Shown here one piece after another: positions 29,078 to 37,286 of a stretch of 41,548 bases of DNA. The translations under genes were made by a program, and so were the position numbers. The stretch's first letter is position 1, and each line of letters begins with the position of its first letter. The DNA is from Hyphomicrobium sp. (GTDB taxonomy: Bacteria; Pseudomonadota; Alphaproteobacteria; Rhizobiales; Hyphomicrobiaceae). The stretch covers positions 1 to 41,548 of the forward strand of contig PERT01000030.1 in assembly GCA_002928955.1 (NCBI GenBank), given 5' to 3'. The notes below the pieces were generated by a model that saw only the letters and a program-made list of their open reading frames with translations, had not been told where the DNA came from and searched no databases.

Positions 29078-29530
29078 ATGCACACTGCAGATGATCCCGC
29101 TGCTGGGCGTTCCAATGTCGTCTCGTTGAACGATAGAGTGTTCGTACGTGCATTGATAAGAGACCTCGACACGCTGCTAGTCGACGATGTCGAGAAATCC
29201 GGCGTTAACATCGTGTCTCTCTGCGGTTACCGAAAGAGAACCGTCCCGCCTGTTCATGAAGTAGACCTATCGCGCTACACAATCACAGTTCTTGGACCAC
29301 GAATTGGTCACCGCTACGCCCTGCTCCTACACTTGATGGGTTATCGCCTATTAGAGGATTTGGCAGCGGCACATCCCTCATCGATAACTTCGATTCCCGG
29401 CATCGGCGAACGTCGTCTCCGCGCGATTACCACCGTTCTGGCGGAACAGGGGTTCGCTTCGCCCCCATCAGGCGATCCGGCCCAATGCACTGAAGAGGAG
29501 TCCGCACAGCTTGAATTTGAGCTGACCTGA
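29078..29530 (+). CDS. Small protein with RNA-polymerase-alpha-CTD/HhH-like domain
   Basis: A 150-residue protein of no named family. Residues about 75-135 (RYALLLHLMGYRLLEDLAAAH…SIPGIGERRLRAITTVLAEQGF) align by eye with the C-terminal domain of the RNA polymerase alpha subunit and related helix-hairpin-helix folds: a helix, a short strand, then the PGIGxxxLxxI hairpin and a closing helix. The N-terminal 70 residues are unrecognised, and the tail is acidic. Such domains usually bind DNA or transcription proteins. Base composition is visibly lower in G+C than in pyrG, consistent with transfer. No strong ribosome-binding site is seen, so the start is uncertain. Confidence 0.55.
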   Translation: MHTADDPAAGRSNVVSLNDRVFVRALIRDLDTLLVDDVEKSGVNIVSLCGYRKRTVPPVHEVDLSRYTITVLGPRIGHRYALLLHLMGYRLLEDLAAAHPSSITSIPGIGERRLRAITTVLAEQGFASPPSGDPAQCTEEESAQLEFELT

Positions 29531-29558
29531 TTTTGCAGCAATAGGTCTCAGTCAGCGC

Positions 29559-30398
29559 TTAGGCGAAGTTCCCGTGCCGCCGCGCAAGTGGTGCGCAGTA
29601 CAAGCCGTTGCCAGGAAACACACCCGGATCATCCGGAAAAAGAGTGCTCAATGGGTCGACCTGACCAATAGAGTTCAAGTAGCCATGCAGCAATGTAGCT
29701 GTTTGTTCAGTCAAAAGATAACCTCCGGTGCGTCCACCATTACCGGCAGTATGCCCGCGCTCGAGGTGAGCGGCAAAGAACCCCGAGCCGACCGCTAGGC
29801 TATGTGGGCGCAAATATCTGTTGAAGCCGTCTTCGGATGCTCGCAAACCCTTGACAATCGGCTTGATCTTGGTGGGGTCTGCCAATCTGAACGCAGGCAC
29901 TATCGGCCTTGACGAAACGTCATCAAGCGGATTGCCGCCCTGCAGACCGAAATAAGCCATGGCTCCGTGGTGTTTCAGTGCAATGGCGCATGCGAAAGCT
30001 AGCGCCAACTTCATAACATCTGGAAGCGAAATAGGCTCTCGCTCGTACAACGCCTTGATGACACTCTTTGAGGGTCTTGAGAAATCATCAACTACGTCTT
30101 TCAGCGACTTGTGTGCTGGATCGATGTTACCATGCAGTTGCGGAAACTGCTTATCGACAAAGAAGAACCGCTTCTGCGAGCTGTTCGCCTGGGTCAACTG
30201 ATGGTCCGTCAGTTTAGTACGGATAACCGCAGACAAAGCCGCCTTGTTATCGGATAGAAATCTAACGTACTCGATGCTGTTCTTTGTGCCCTTCTTGGGG
30301 CACGGAACGCTGAAGCGAGGCACGGTCGGGTAGGGCGCACTGCCCGACGGCACTTTCCAAACCTGCTTGTAGGTCGTAACCGCTGCAATCGCTGTCAT
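29559..30398 (-). CDS. Hypothetical protein, accessory region
   Basis: A 279-residue protein with no family recognised. ATG 30398 is taken as start because a G-rich stretch precedes it and the upstream extension looks non-coding; GTG or TTG starts in the 5' part remain possible. There is no signal peptide; a short hydrophobic helix (about residues 130-150; KLALAFACAIALKHHGAMAYFGL) could be buried or membrane-touching. The C-terminal half is rich in Gly and His (LERGHTAGNGGRTGGYLL). It is convergent with the alpha-CTD-like gene and lower in G+C than the chromosomal genes. Confidence 0.55.
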   Translation of the reverse strand: MTAIAAVTTYKQVWKVPSGSAPYPTVPRFSVPCPKKGTKNSIEYVRFLSDNKAALSAVIRTKLTDHQLTQANSSQKRFFFVDKQFPQLHGNIDPAHKSLKDVVDDFSRPSKSVIKALYEREPISLPDVMKLALAFACAIALKHHGAMAYFGLQGGNPLDDVSSRPIVPAFRLADPTKIKPIVKGLRASEDGFNRYLRPHSLAVGSGFFAAHLERGHTAGNGGRTGGYLLTEQTATLLHGYLNSIGQVDPLSTLFPDDPGVFPGNGLYCAPLARRHGNFA

Positions 30399-30792
30399 GT
30401 GCCCCCCGAAGGCGCTGCATCCTCTTAACATACCCTAGCCCGGCATCCTGTCAAACCCCTCCAACGGTCTTGACGGCTTCAAGTATCTGAGCCTCGGCAA
30501 CGGCTTCCGACAGTGGAACCACGTGAACAGAACCCATCGGTACAAACCGGTGCGACCCATCGGACTTCTTTCAGCCACGCAGCCGCTGAGACACTCCTGA
30601 GCGCGCAGACCTGTTCCAATCCCTCAATTCCACAACCTAGAGAGACCCCCATAGGCCTGCGAAACAATCCTGGTCGCTCAATGGGTTGTAGCCCGGCACG
30701 ACGCTCGCGGCACTATCGGTGCCAGTCGTATGAATGGGCCATGGAAGCGGCCCCGTGGTGGTGGCCTGCTCCAACTGAAGGAAGGGTCCACT
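30399..30792. other. Intergenic region within the island
   Basis: About 390 bp between two divergent island genes. On the minus strand, 30451-30537 encodes a short stretch, MGSVHVVPLSEAVAEAQ and onward to a stop, that reads like the C-terminal end of a lost gene (28 codons from its ATG; a stop codon lies not far upstream). The rest holds nothing I recognise. Confidence 0.3.
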
Positions 30793-31593
30793 ATGAGGGA
30801 AGGCGAGCATACCACTAAGCCCCGGCTCGGTGACCGGCGCATCGTGACCGCCGATGAACTTGGCGAGCACGCAGTCACAATCGTCAATCGCTCAACTTCG
30901 GAGCGCGTCGCGCCGGTTCGTGAATTGCTCAAGAACGGGACCTCGGCCCAGGCGCTCTTCGCCCAACAGTATGTCCGCTCATCGCATAGGCCGGGAGAGG
31001 TCGTGGCGCGCACCAAGGCGATTGCCGCGACTGGCATCGGTCCAGGCGACGTTGCACTGTCGGCCGTTTATACGGTCGATTTCAGCGCGGCGTTCTCGCA
31101 GCAGGCGGAGACCCTCCGGTGGGGGACTAACTCTATCTTCCTGAAGCGCGGCGAGAGCGTCGATGTGTTCGGCTTCGTGGGTCCGTGGCACCTGGGCGAG
31201 CGCTGGTCGTTCCTTCAAGCGGACTTCTGCCAGGTCCAGCCTGGTGCTGTCGAGCCGAAGACCCTGATGGCAGTCCGCGACTGGATGCGTGGCGTCGACC
31301 TCCGCTGGTTCAAACTTCCTTCCTTGAAGGCCGCAGAGGTGGCCGAAAAGCTGTGGACCGACATAGAGGCGCTGAAGGAAGCCGAGGACGAGATCATTCG
31401 GGCCTATTCGAACGGTGTCGAGCCGGACCCCCGCGTGATCCGACGGCGCGAGTTCCTGAAGGTAGGACTGGAGGCTTACGGCATCTTCCTCGGGTTTCAG
31501 CACGCATTTGAGGTGGAGCGCGAGCCGTCGGTGGACGCTCTCCTGGCCGCGAAAGGCCCTGGTAGCAAGGGACTCATCATCGACCAGAACTGA
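30793..31593 (+). CDS. Hypothetical protein, accessory region
   Basis: A 266-residue protein with no recognised family. ATG 30793 is preferred over 30730 because AAGGAAGGG stands just ahead of it. No signal peptide or membrane segment is seen. The middle (about 115-150) is aromatic-rich (FGFVGPWHLGERWSFLQADF), and residues about 175-215 form a charged helix (LKAAEVAEKLWTDIEALKEAEDEIIRAY). Codon use is G+C-rich, unlike the two genes to its left, so the island may be a mosaic. A strong hairpin follows 23 bp after the stop. Confidence 0.6.
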   Translation: MREGEHTTKPRLGDRRIVTADELGEHAVTIVNRSTSERVAPVRELLKNGTSAQALFAQQYVRSSHRPGEVVARTKAIAATGIGPGDVALSAVYTVDFSAAFSQQAETLRWGTNSIFLKRGESVDVFGFVGPWHLGERWSFLQADFCQVQPGAVEPKTLMAVRDWMRGVDLRWFKLPSLKAAEVAEKLWTDIEALKEAEDEIIRAYSNGVEPDPRVIRRREFLKVGLEAYGIFLGFQHAFEVEREPSVDALLAAKGPGSKGLIIDQN

Positions 31594-31616
31594 CGATCAC
31601 CAATTCGAGCCGTTCT

Positions 31617-31650
31617 AGCGCGGGCTGGTCCATAAGGATTGGCCCGCGCT
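31617..31650 (+). terminator. Strong RNA hairpin after the hypothetical gene
   Basis: Two 15-nt arms (AGCGCGGGCTGGTCC and GGATTGGCCCGCGCT) enclose a 4-nt loop, ATAA. All 15 positions pair as plus-strand RNA; three are G-U wobbles. No T-run follows, so it is an intrinsic-terminator-like or mRNA-protecting structure rather than a textbook terminator. Confidence 0.55.
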
Positions 31651-31795
31651 GCGTTCGGTGCCGAAATGAACGACTTTCGGTATCCATCGCTCGTTTTCGA
31701 CAACAACTGAAGGTCAGAGGGACGACGACACAAGGTTCCTCGCGTTGCTAGTGTTCGAACCCACAAATGAGTTGCCCTGTCGCACCACCGATGCA

Positions 31796-32107
31796 TCACC
31801 CCTTCCCCGCGCTCTCCCACTTCAGGATCGCCAGCGCGGTAAGCCGCTTCTGGTTCACGTGCTTGGCGTAGTGCTCGACCATGTCGCGGGACTGGCCGGT
31901 GATGGCCGCGGTCTCAGCGTCCGAGCAGCCGGCCTCGAGCAGGAATACGACGGCGGACTTGCGTAGCCCGTGGAACACCAGCCGCCGCTCGCGGTGACCG
32001 GCGAATTCGGGTCCATTGAGCTCCTCCTGCCAGGACGCTTTGAAACCGTCGCGCGTCCAGCCGGTGCCACACGTGCTTGCTACCGCGGTGCGGAGATATC
32101 CGCGAAA
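31796..32107 (-). pseudogene. Truncated tyrosine recombinase (integrase), C-terminal part
   Basis: About 103 codons of the catalytic domain of a phage-type integrase remain. The frame reads …GWTRDGFKASWQEELNG…, then FHGLRKSAV (the conserved H-x-x-R of box II) and AAITGQSRDMVEHYAKH with the Tyr nucleophile in EHYAK, ending normally at 31796. Upstream it runs into a stop at 32108-32110, and the N-terminal arm-binding domain and the first catalytic Arg are missing. It cannot be an active integrase. It marks the right side of the decayed island. Confidence 0.8.
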
Positions 32108-32329
32108 TCAAGAAGCACCAAGCGCGTTTGCCAGCTATCGTCTTGTTCGCCTTGAAGCACGGGCTGCTCGCCTTCTGCCACCCCGACTTTCCGTTATCCT
32201 CCCCAGGTCCGGACGAACATGAAGCAGCGCTTCGCCGAGAGCGTGACGGTCGCTCCTGGCCCTCAGCGGACGATGTGTAGTCCAACGTTGCACGCCCCGC
32301 GAACGCAGCTTGGCCATACCCGCTCCGCC

Positions 32330-32441
32330 CGTCATCCCGGCGCAGGCCTTGACCCACGGCAACGTTGGGTGTCCCGGCAGACGTGTCGTGAGTGCCGGCC
32401 ATCATGGCCGAGCATGGCTCCGCATGGACGCCGGCATGACG
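32330..32441. repeat. Dispersed repeat with 13-bp inverted ends
   Basis: The ends CGTCATCCCGGCG and CGCCGGCATGACG pair at 12 of 13 positions. The interior begins with CAGGCCTTGACCCACGG, a common pattern for intergenic repeats of G+C-rich alphaproteobacteria. No gene inside. Confidence 0.65.
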
Positions 32442-32497
32442 GAAGTTGGGCATGACGGAACAGGCGGCACGCGCGGAAATCTCGGCCCTGCGGCTCT

Positions 32498-32526
32498 CCT
32501 TCTCCCCGTTCTTTAGGGGGAGAAGG
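32498..32526. repeat. Palindromic repeat CCTTCTCCCC/GGGGAGAAGG
   Basis: A perfect 10-bp stem (32498-32507 with 32517-32526) around a 9-nt loop. Its flank GGGGCGGCC resembles that of the repeat inside lpdA. Confidence 0.65.
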
Positions 32527-32659
32527 TCGAGATAAGGGGCGGCCACTTGCGCCACGCTGGCCCAATTGCCGTCCGCATCCAGATCGATGCCGTTGATAGG
32601 AAATCGGTCGCCGGACGTCGATGGGTCAATCCATTTCTGAGCAAGCTGCGGCCCCTCAC

Positions 32660-32716
32660 CCCCGGCCTACGCCGGGGCAGGCTCTAACCCTCTCCCCGAA
32701 GAGGACGGGGAGAGGG
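32660..32716. repeat. Double palindromic repeat
   Basis: Two hairpins in a row: CCCCGGC (32660-32666) with GCCGGGG (32671-32677), and CCCTCTCCCC (32688-32697) with GGGGAGAGGG (32707-32716). It is only 22 bp beyond the stop codon of the following minus-strand gene, so it could also act on that transcript's 3' end. Confidence 0.65.
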
Positions 32717-32738
32717 GATTCGGTGCGCGCACTCCCCC

Positions 32739-33257
32739 CTAACTCCTGTAGTGCTTCCACATGCGCTGCAGCGTGCGGTGGACTTCGTCGGGGGGTTGGT
32801 CGAAGGGCTCGAGATTGACGCGGATGATGTTCTGGTGCGTCATCGACCACGGCAGCCGCATCAGCAGGCGCCAGATTGGCTGCTTTCTCCAGTCCGCCAG
32901 CAGTGCCTTGCCGAGCGGCGCCTTCAACGCGATTTGCAGCTCGTGGATGGTCAAAACCCTGACCGCGATCGGCACCAGCTCGATGCGGTCGATCGCGCTC
33001 CAGCGGATGATGCCGAAGCCTTGGATGAAAATACCGTACTCGCTGCCGCCGACCACGGGCCGGCCGGTCTCGGTCAGCGGGAAATTGTAGTAGGCGTAGG
33101 CCGCAGCCATGATGCCGAGCACGAACCAGATCATATGCAGAGAATAGATGCCGCCGGCGAGCATCGCGGCCGAAAGCACGCCAATCGCATAGACCGGGAA
33201 CTGCGTCTCGTCGCCGCCATAGGCGACCGTGTAACCCTTGAATTCGTCTTCGTTCAC
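32739..33257 (-). CDS. Membrane protein with two TM helices, possible bacterial PH-like domain
   Basis: A 172-residue protein. Two adjacent TM helices (about 22-62; VYAIGVLSAAMLAGGIYSLHMIWFVLGIMAAAYAYY) are followed by a soluble domain (about 70-170) made of short strands (EYGIFIQGFGIIRWSAIDRIELVPIAVRVLTIHELQIAL), resembling bacterial PH-like domains; that match is by eye only. GTG 33257 is the likely start because an ATG-initiated frame would need about 60 unrelated residues. It is divergent from the DUF218 gene. Confidence 0.65.
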   Translation of the reverse strand: MNEDEFKGYTVAYGGDETQFPVYAIGVLSAAMLAGGIYSLHMIWFVLGIMAAAYAYYNFPLTETGRPVVGGSEYGIFIQGFGIIRWSAIDRIELVPIAVRVLTIHELQIALKAPLGKALLADWRKQPIWRLLMRLPWSMTHQNIIRVNLEPFDQPPDEVHRTLQRMWKHYRS

Positions 33258-33518
33258 AGCGCACCGTCCCGCCTGAAGGTTGTGGTCGCGCAGTTCTGGG
33301 GATCGACCGTCTCCACTTTTGAGCAGTAGAATACCGCTCGGCAACAGTCTTGAGGCGCGTGAGCGCCTACCTTTCGAGCAAAGATGTGATGAAGTGTGAG
33401 GCAGCGGCCCTGACGGATCTGGGCGGCTCGGCACATTGTGCTATGCCCCACGGACCGCGGCTTGATTGGGTGCGGTTGGGCTTCAAATGATTGCCGAACA
33501 TCGACGAGCCGAGGCCTG

Positions 33519-34328
33519 ATGTTTTTCGCAGCTTCCAAGATCGTGTTCTTCTTCTTGCAGCCGTCGAGCCTGCTGGCGCTGGCGATGGGCGCAGGACTGC
33601 TGCTCGCCATCGCGGGGTGGCGGGCGCGGCTTGGCTTGCGGCTCGCGAGCGCTGGGTTTTTTGGCTTCGTCGCGGTGGGAATACTGCCTGTCGGCAACGC
33701 CCTCATCCTGCCGTTGGAGCAGCGCTTCGCAGGCGCTCCCGGGCCGGGGACGGAAGGCGACGTCGCCGGCATCATTCTGCTCGGCGGGTTCGAGGACGGG
33801 TGGGTGAGCGAAGGCCGCGGCGGGTTGATGGTCAACGAGGCCGCCGAGCGGCTGACGGAGGGTGTGCGGCTTGCCAAGCTGATCCCGGGCGTGCCTGTGG
33901 TCTTCACGGGCGGCTCAGCCGCGTTGATGGTCAGCCTGCCCGGAGCCGCACAGCCCGTCGGGCGGTTTCTCACCGATATGGGTATCACGCCTGAGCGCAT
34001 CGTGCTTGAGGAGCGGTCTCGAAACACGCACGAGAACGCGCTGTTCACCCGCGATCTCGTGAAGCCCGCTTCCGGCCGGCGCTGGGTACTGGTGACGTCG
34101 GCCGCGCATATGCCGCGGTCGGTCGGCGTGTTCCGCAAGGCCGGGTTCGACGTCATTCCCTACCCAGTCGACTACCGGACGCGCGGTCCGGAGGATCTGC
34201 TCCGGCCGTTCGAGCGCATTCCAGCGGGTCTTGAACGCACTGACGTGGCGGCGCGAGAGTGGATCGGACTGGTCGCCTACTGGCTGACGGGCCGGACCGA
34301 TACGCTGTTCCCGGGACCTCGGAATTGA
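33519..34328 (+). CDS. DUF218 (YdcF/ElyC-like) membrane protein
   Basis: A 269-residue protein with two N-terminal TM helices (about 3-30 and 36-58) and a DUF218 domain (about 80-250). The family signature is visible: IILLGG near the start, the acidic ERLTEGVRLAKLIPGVPVVFTGGS segment, ILEERSRNTHENA and VLVTSAAHMPRSVGVFRKAGF. Relatives such as E. coli ElyC influence cell-envelope precursor metabolism, but a reaction cannot be assigned. ATG 33519 with GAGG 6 bp ahead starts right before the first TM helix. Confidence 0.85.
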   Translation: MFFAASKIVFFFLQPSSLLALAMGAGLLLAIAGWRARLGLRLASAGFFGFVAVGILPVGNALILPLEQRFAGAPGPGTEGDVAGIILLGGFEDGWVSEGRGGLMVNEAAERLTEGVRLAKLIPGVPVVFTGGSAALMVSLPGAAQPVGRFLTDMGITPERIVLEERSRNTHENALFTRDLVKPASGRRWVLVTSAAHMPRSVGVFRKAGFDVIPYPVDYRTRGPEDLLRPFERIPAGLERTDVAAREWIGLVAYWLTGRTDTLFPGPRN

Positions 34329-34468
34329 GACGGTGGCGCGGGATTGCAGGACCCAGGCACCATTCTGGAACGCCGGCGCAACCATTCGTTGGGGTTCGCG
34401 TAACGCGAAATTAGGCTCGACCGCTTAACATCGTCACGTCAAAAGCGAGGCGTCCGAGTGAGCTTGAA

Positions 34469-34885
34469 ATGATCGATCGACCGAACAAGACGGCATCCGG
34501 CGGTTTCGGCAAGCGCGGCACGGTGACGATGAACCGGACCGCACAGGCATCGTCCCATGAGGTCGCGGCAAAGGAACCGGCAGGCGGCGGCGATGTGCCG
34601 AAGTGGGCGATCGGGGCGGTGGCGGGCATGTTCCTGTTCGCGCTCGTGGCCCTCTCGGGGGGCGTCGGCGGCGGCGGTTTCCTCGGCGGATTGCTGGGCG
34701 GCTTGCTGGCCAGCAAGTTCATGAACTCTGCGAAGTCGACTCCGGCACACGCCACAAACCAGGCCCCAGGCGCCGCGCGGACCACGGTGACAGCCCCGGC
34801 CGCCGACAGCGTCTCGCGGGGTGGTTTCGGCACCACGGCGTCGTCGGCGCCGCACTCGGCCGTTGGTCACTCGGCCGGAGGTTGA
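34469..34885 (+). CDS. Gly-rich single-TM small protein
   Basis: A 138-residue protein with one hydrophobic, glycine-rich segment (about 45-85; WAIGAVAGMFLFALVALSGGVGGGGFLGGLLGGLLASKFM) flanked by low-complexity Ala/Ser/Gly tails. No family is recognised. It ends 4 bp before the YgiC-type gene, so the two are surely cotranscribed. In E. coli ygiC is preceded by ygiB, a small envelope protein; this protein is unrelated in sequence by eye but may be a positional counterpart. Confidence 0.65.
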   Translation: MIDRPNKTASGGFGKRGTVTMNRTAQASSHEVAAKEPAGGGDVPKWAIGAVAGMFLFALVALSGGVGGGGFLGGLLGGLLASKFMNSAKSTPAHATNQAPGAARTTVTAPAADSVSRGGFGTTASSAPHSAVGHSAGG

Positions 34886-34889
34886 TCCG

Positions 34890-36050
34890 ATGCAGCGCGT
34901 GGCCCTGGCCGAGCGGCCGAACTGGCGGGATCGCGCGGCCGAACTCGGATTTACGTTCCATTCGCCGAACGGCGAACCCTATTGGGACGAGACCGCCTAC
35001 TACGCCTTCACGCTCGAAGAGATCGATAACCGCATCGAGGATCCGAGCGCGGAACTCGATCAGATGGCGCGCCAACTCGTCGATCGGGTCGTGCGCAGTG
35101 AGGAACTGCTGACGCGGCTCTGCATTCCCGAGGCCGCGTGGGATGCTGTGCGGACAAGTTGGCATCGCGGCGCGCCGTCACTCTATGGCCGCTTCGACCT
35201 CTCCTACGATGGCACGGGGCCGGCGAAGCTGCTCGAATACAATGCCGACACGCCCACGTCGCTCTATGAGGCAGCGGCGTTCCAGTGGTTCTGGCTGGAG
35301 GATCAGATTGCGGCCGGCATGCTGCCAAGGGGCGCGGATCAGTACAATTCCATTCATGAAAAACTCGTGGCCCGCTTCGCCGAGCTCTCTGGCCAGGGCA
35401 CACTGCATCTCGCATGCGTGGACGACAGCATCGAGGACCGCGGAACCATCGCCTACATCGACGAGTGCGCGCGGCAGGGCGGGTTCGACACCACGTTCAT
35501 CGCCATGTCCGATATCGGGCTCGGGCCGGATGGGCAGTTCTACGATCTCGACCGTCAGCCGATCCATCGCCTGTTCAAACTCTATCCGTGGGAGTGGATG
35601 TTCGGCGAGCCGTTCGCCGACGCGCTGCTGCGCTCGAACACCGGCATGCTGGAGCCGCCGTGGAAAGCCGTGCTGTCGAACAAGGGCATCCTGCCGCTGC
35701 TGTGGGAAATGTGGCCCGGGCACCCCAACCTGCTGCCGAGCTACTTCGAGGACGATCCCAAGGCGCAGGATATTGACGGCGGCTATGCGTTAAAGCCGCT
35801 GTTCTCACGCGAGGGAGCCAACATCGAATTGGTGCGCGGCGGCCGGGTGATCGAACGCGAAGCCGGACCCTATGGCCGGGAAGGCCGCATCGTGCAGGCC
35901 CTGGCTCCGCTCCCGTGCCGGGACGGCAACCATGCGGTGTTGGGGTCGTGGATCGTCGCGGGCAAACCCGCAGGACTGGGAATCCGCGAGGACAAGAGCG
36001 CCATCACCAAGAACACGTCGCGGTTTCTGCCGCATGCGATCATCGGCTGA
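34890..36050 (+). CDS. Glutathionylspermidine-synthase-family (YgiC-like) ATP-grasp protein
   Basis: A 386-residue protein, the same length as E. coli YgiC, matching the glutathionylspermidine synthase preATP-grasp family. Typical stretches: PYWDETAYYAF, LYGRFDLSYDGTGPAKLLEYNADTPTSL, HRLFKLYPWEWM, WKAVLSNKGILPLLWEMWPGHPNLLPSYF, GGYALKPLFSREGANI and a closing PHAIIG. The family should ligate an amine or peptide to a carboxylate using ATP, but the substrate of YgiC-type proteins is not established, and the amidase half of true Gsp synthase is absent. ATG 34890 has GGAGG 8 bp ahead. Confidence 0.88.
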   Translation: MQRVALAERPNWRDRAAELGFTFHSPNGEPYWDETAYYAFTLEEIDNRIEDPSAELDQMARQLVDRVVRSEELLTRLCIPEAAWDAVRTSWHRGAPSLYGRFDLSYDGTGPAKLLEYNADTPTSLYEAAAFQWFWLEDQIAAGMLPRGADQYNSIHEKLVARFAELSGQGTLHLACVDDSIEDRGTIAYIDECARQGGFDTTFIAMSDIGLGPDGQFYDLDRQPIHRLFKLYPWEWMFGEPFADALLRSNTGMLEPPWKAVLSNKGILPLLWEMWPGHPNLLPSYFEDDPKAQDIDGGYALKPLFSREGANIELVRGGRVIEREAGPYGREGRIVQALAPLPCRDGNHAVLGSWIVAGKPAGLGIREDKSAITKNTSRFLPHAIIG

Positions 36051-36077
36051 CGGCTCATCGCTCGTTGGGGGCAGCCG

Positions 36078-36635
36078 TCATTTCGTGGCGGGGCGCAGGT
36101 CGGGTGTGGGCCCGACACTCGAAGCGGTACTTGAAGCTGCGACCGGTGCCGGTGCTGCCTTCGCACTGGCCGGGGCCACAGCTGCCGGTTTCGATGCCAC
36201 TGCCTTGGCGGGAGTTCCTTTCGCAGGAATGGTCGGGCGCGGGCTTTCGTTGGCAGGTGACGGCTTCAATGCCGCGGCGAGATCGAACGACGGGCAATTC
36301 TTCTCCACAAGACGGGCGTTGAAGGCCTCGATCAGGCTCTTGTCGGCGCGGTACTGAGCATCCGGATCGGCGCCATAGGAGGTGCCGCCGAAGATCGGTT
36401 TGCTCGCCTGTTGGAAGCTGCGCGAGGCCAGCGTTGTCTTTTCCTGCAGGGGTTGGTTGCGGATCTGGAGAATGCGCACCTGGATCTTTCCCGACAGTTT
36501 TTTGCAGTCATAGGCCTGCTCTTTCTCGTTGAGCTGGTAGGTTTGCGCCGCTGCACCGGCCGCCGACACCAGAACTGCGAGCGGGGCCGCAACCAGGGAG
36601 CGCGAAATCCGGTGGCGAAGTGAACGCATGATCAT
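36078..36635 (-). CDS. Exported protein of unknown function with Ala/Pro-rich tail
   Basis: A 185-residue protein with a signal peptide (about 1-31; …SRSLVAAPLAVLVSAAGAAAQ). The mature domain (about 32-115) carries two cysteines (YDCKKLSG and EKNCPSF), which could form a disulfide, and KIQVRILQIRN. From about residue 120 the chain is a low-complexity Ala/Pro/Ser/Lys tail. The start may be ATG 36635 or 36629. It faces the next exported-protein gene divergently. No family is recognised. Confidence 0.65.
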   Translation of the reverse strand: MIMRSLRHRISRSLVAAPLAVLVSAAGAAAQTYQLNEKEQAYDCKKLSGKIQVRILQIRNQPLQEKTTLASRSFQQASKPIFGGTSYGADPDAQYRADKSLIEAFNARLVEKNCPSFDLAAALKPSPANESPRPTIPAKGTPAKAVASKPAAVAPASAKAAPAPVAASSTASSVGPTPDLRPATK

Positions 36636-36770
36636 AGAGCACTCATGAAAATTGGCCGAATCGTTTTCTATCCCTGGAAGCGGGCGAATTGGGGGCAAGG
36701 TCGCGCGCCAACCTTGCATCGGGAACGGGAGGCTGCCAAGCTCCGGCGAAGCCATTCAGAGAGGATCGGA

Positions 36771-37214
36771 ATGCGCACGTTCAAAATTGCCGCCGGGCAT
36801 TGGGTCGTGGGGCTCTGGCTTGCGGCGACCAGTTCTGGTGCGGCCTTGGCCGATGATGGACCGAAACGTCTGGCTTGCGCGCTGACCGACGGCACGATCT
36901 CGAGCTACGAGAAGGGACGCTTCGCACTGAGCAAAGCCGAAATGCTCGCCTTCGATCTGATCGACATCGATCTTGAGGGGCAGACCGCCAATTTGATTGC
37001 AAGCGCGGGTGCTGCGCCTGGTGCCGTGAGAATCGTCCGCGCCATCAACGCCAACCATTTCATCGAAGTGGCAAACGAGGGCTTTTTGAATTTGACGACA
37101 GTCTACGACAAGGACCCGGCGACAGGAAAGCACCCCGTTGTGCATTCGCGTCACTTCGGTCTGCTCGGACAGCCGATCTATGCTCAGTACACCGGTCATT
37201 GCATGGCAAGGTGA
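36771..37214 (+). CDS. Exported protein of unknown function
   Basis: A 147-residue protein with a signal peptide (about 1-28; WVVGLWLAATSSGAALAD). The mature part has two cysteines, near each end (RLACALTDG and YTGHCMAR), and reads as mostly strands. ATG 36771 with GAGGA 6 bp ahead is preferred to the longer frame from 36645. No family is recognised. It is divergent from another exported protein, with about 135 bp between them. Confidence 0.7.
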   Translation: MRTFKIAAGHWVVGLWLAATSSGAALADDGPKRLACALTDGTISSYEKGRFALSKAEMLAFDLIDIDLEGQTANLIASAGAAPGAVRIVRAINANHFIEVANEGFLNLTTVYDKDPATGKHPVVHSRHFGLLGQPIYAQYTGHCMAR

Positions 37215-37286
37215 CAACCAGCGCGAAAAGTCATTTGAACCGACATGACGTGCCAGCCAAAATGACCGGAGCCGGGAGTGGACCGC

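Larger units (their letters stand above)
32108..32738. other. Repeat-rich intergenic region right of the integrase remnant
   Basis: About 630 bp without a supported gene. It carries three palindromic repeats, at 32330-32441, 32498-32526 and 32660-32716. Between the integrase remnant and the first repeat the sequence is not recognised. Confidence 0.5.

Noticed and set aside
28920-29129. Gln/Glu-rich frame MSLEEVREQEPQGIMDV and onward
   Set aside because: It overlaps the start of the alpha-CTD-like gene, has no clear ribosome-binding site and competes with open frames in other phases.
31740-31770. GTGGGTTCGAA-like sequence on the minus strand, resembling the tRNA 3' end at 28814, as the second island attachment site
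   Set aside because: Only about 11 bases agree and the rest does not pair as a T arm or match 28814-28841, so it does not support a direct repeat.
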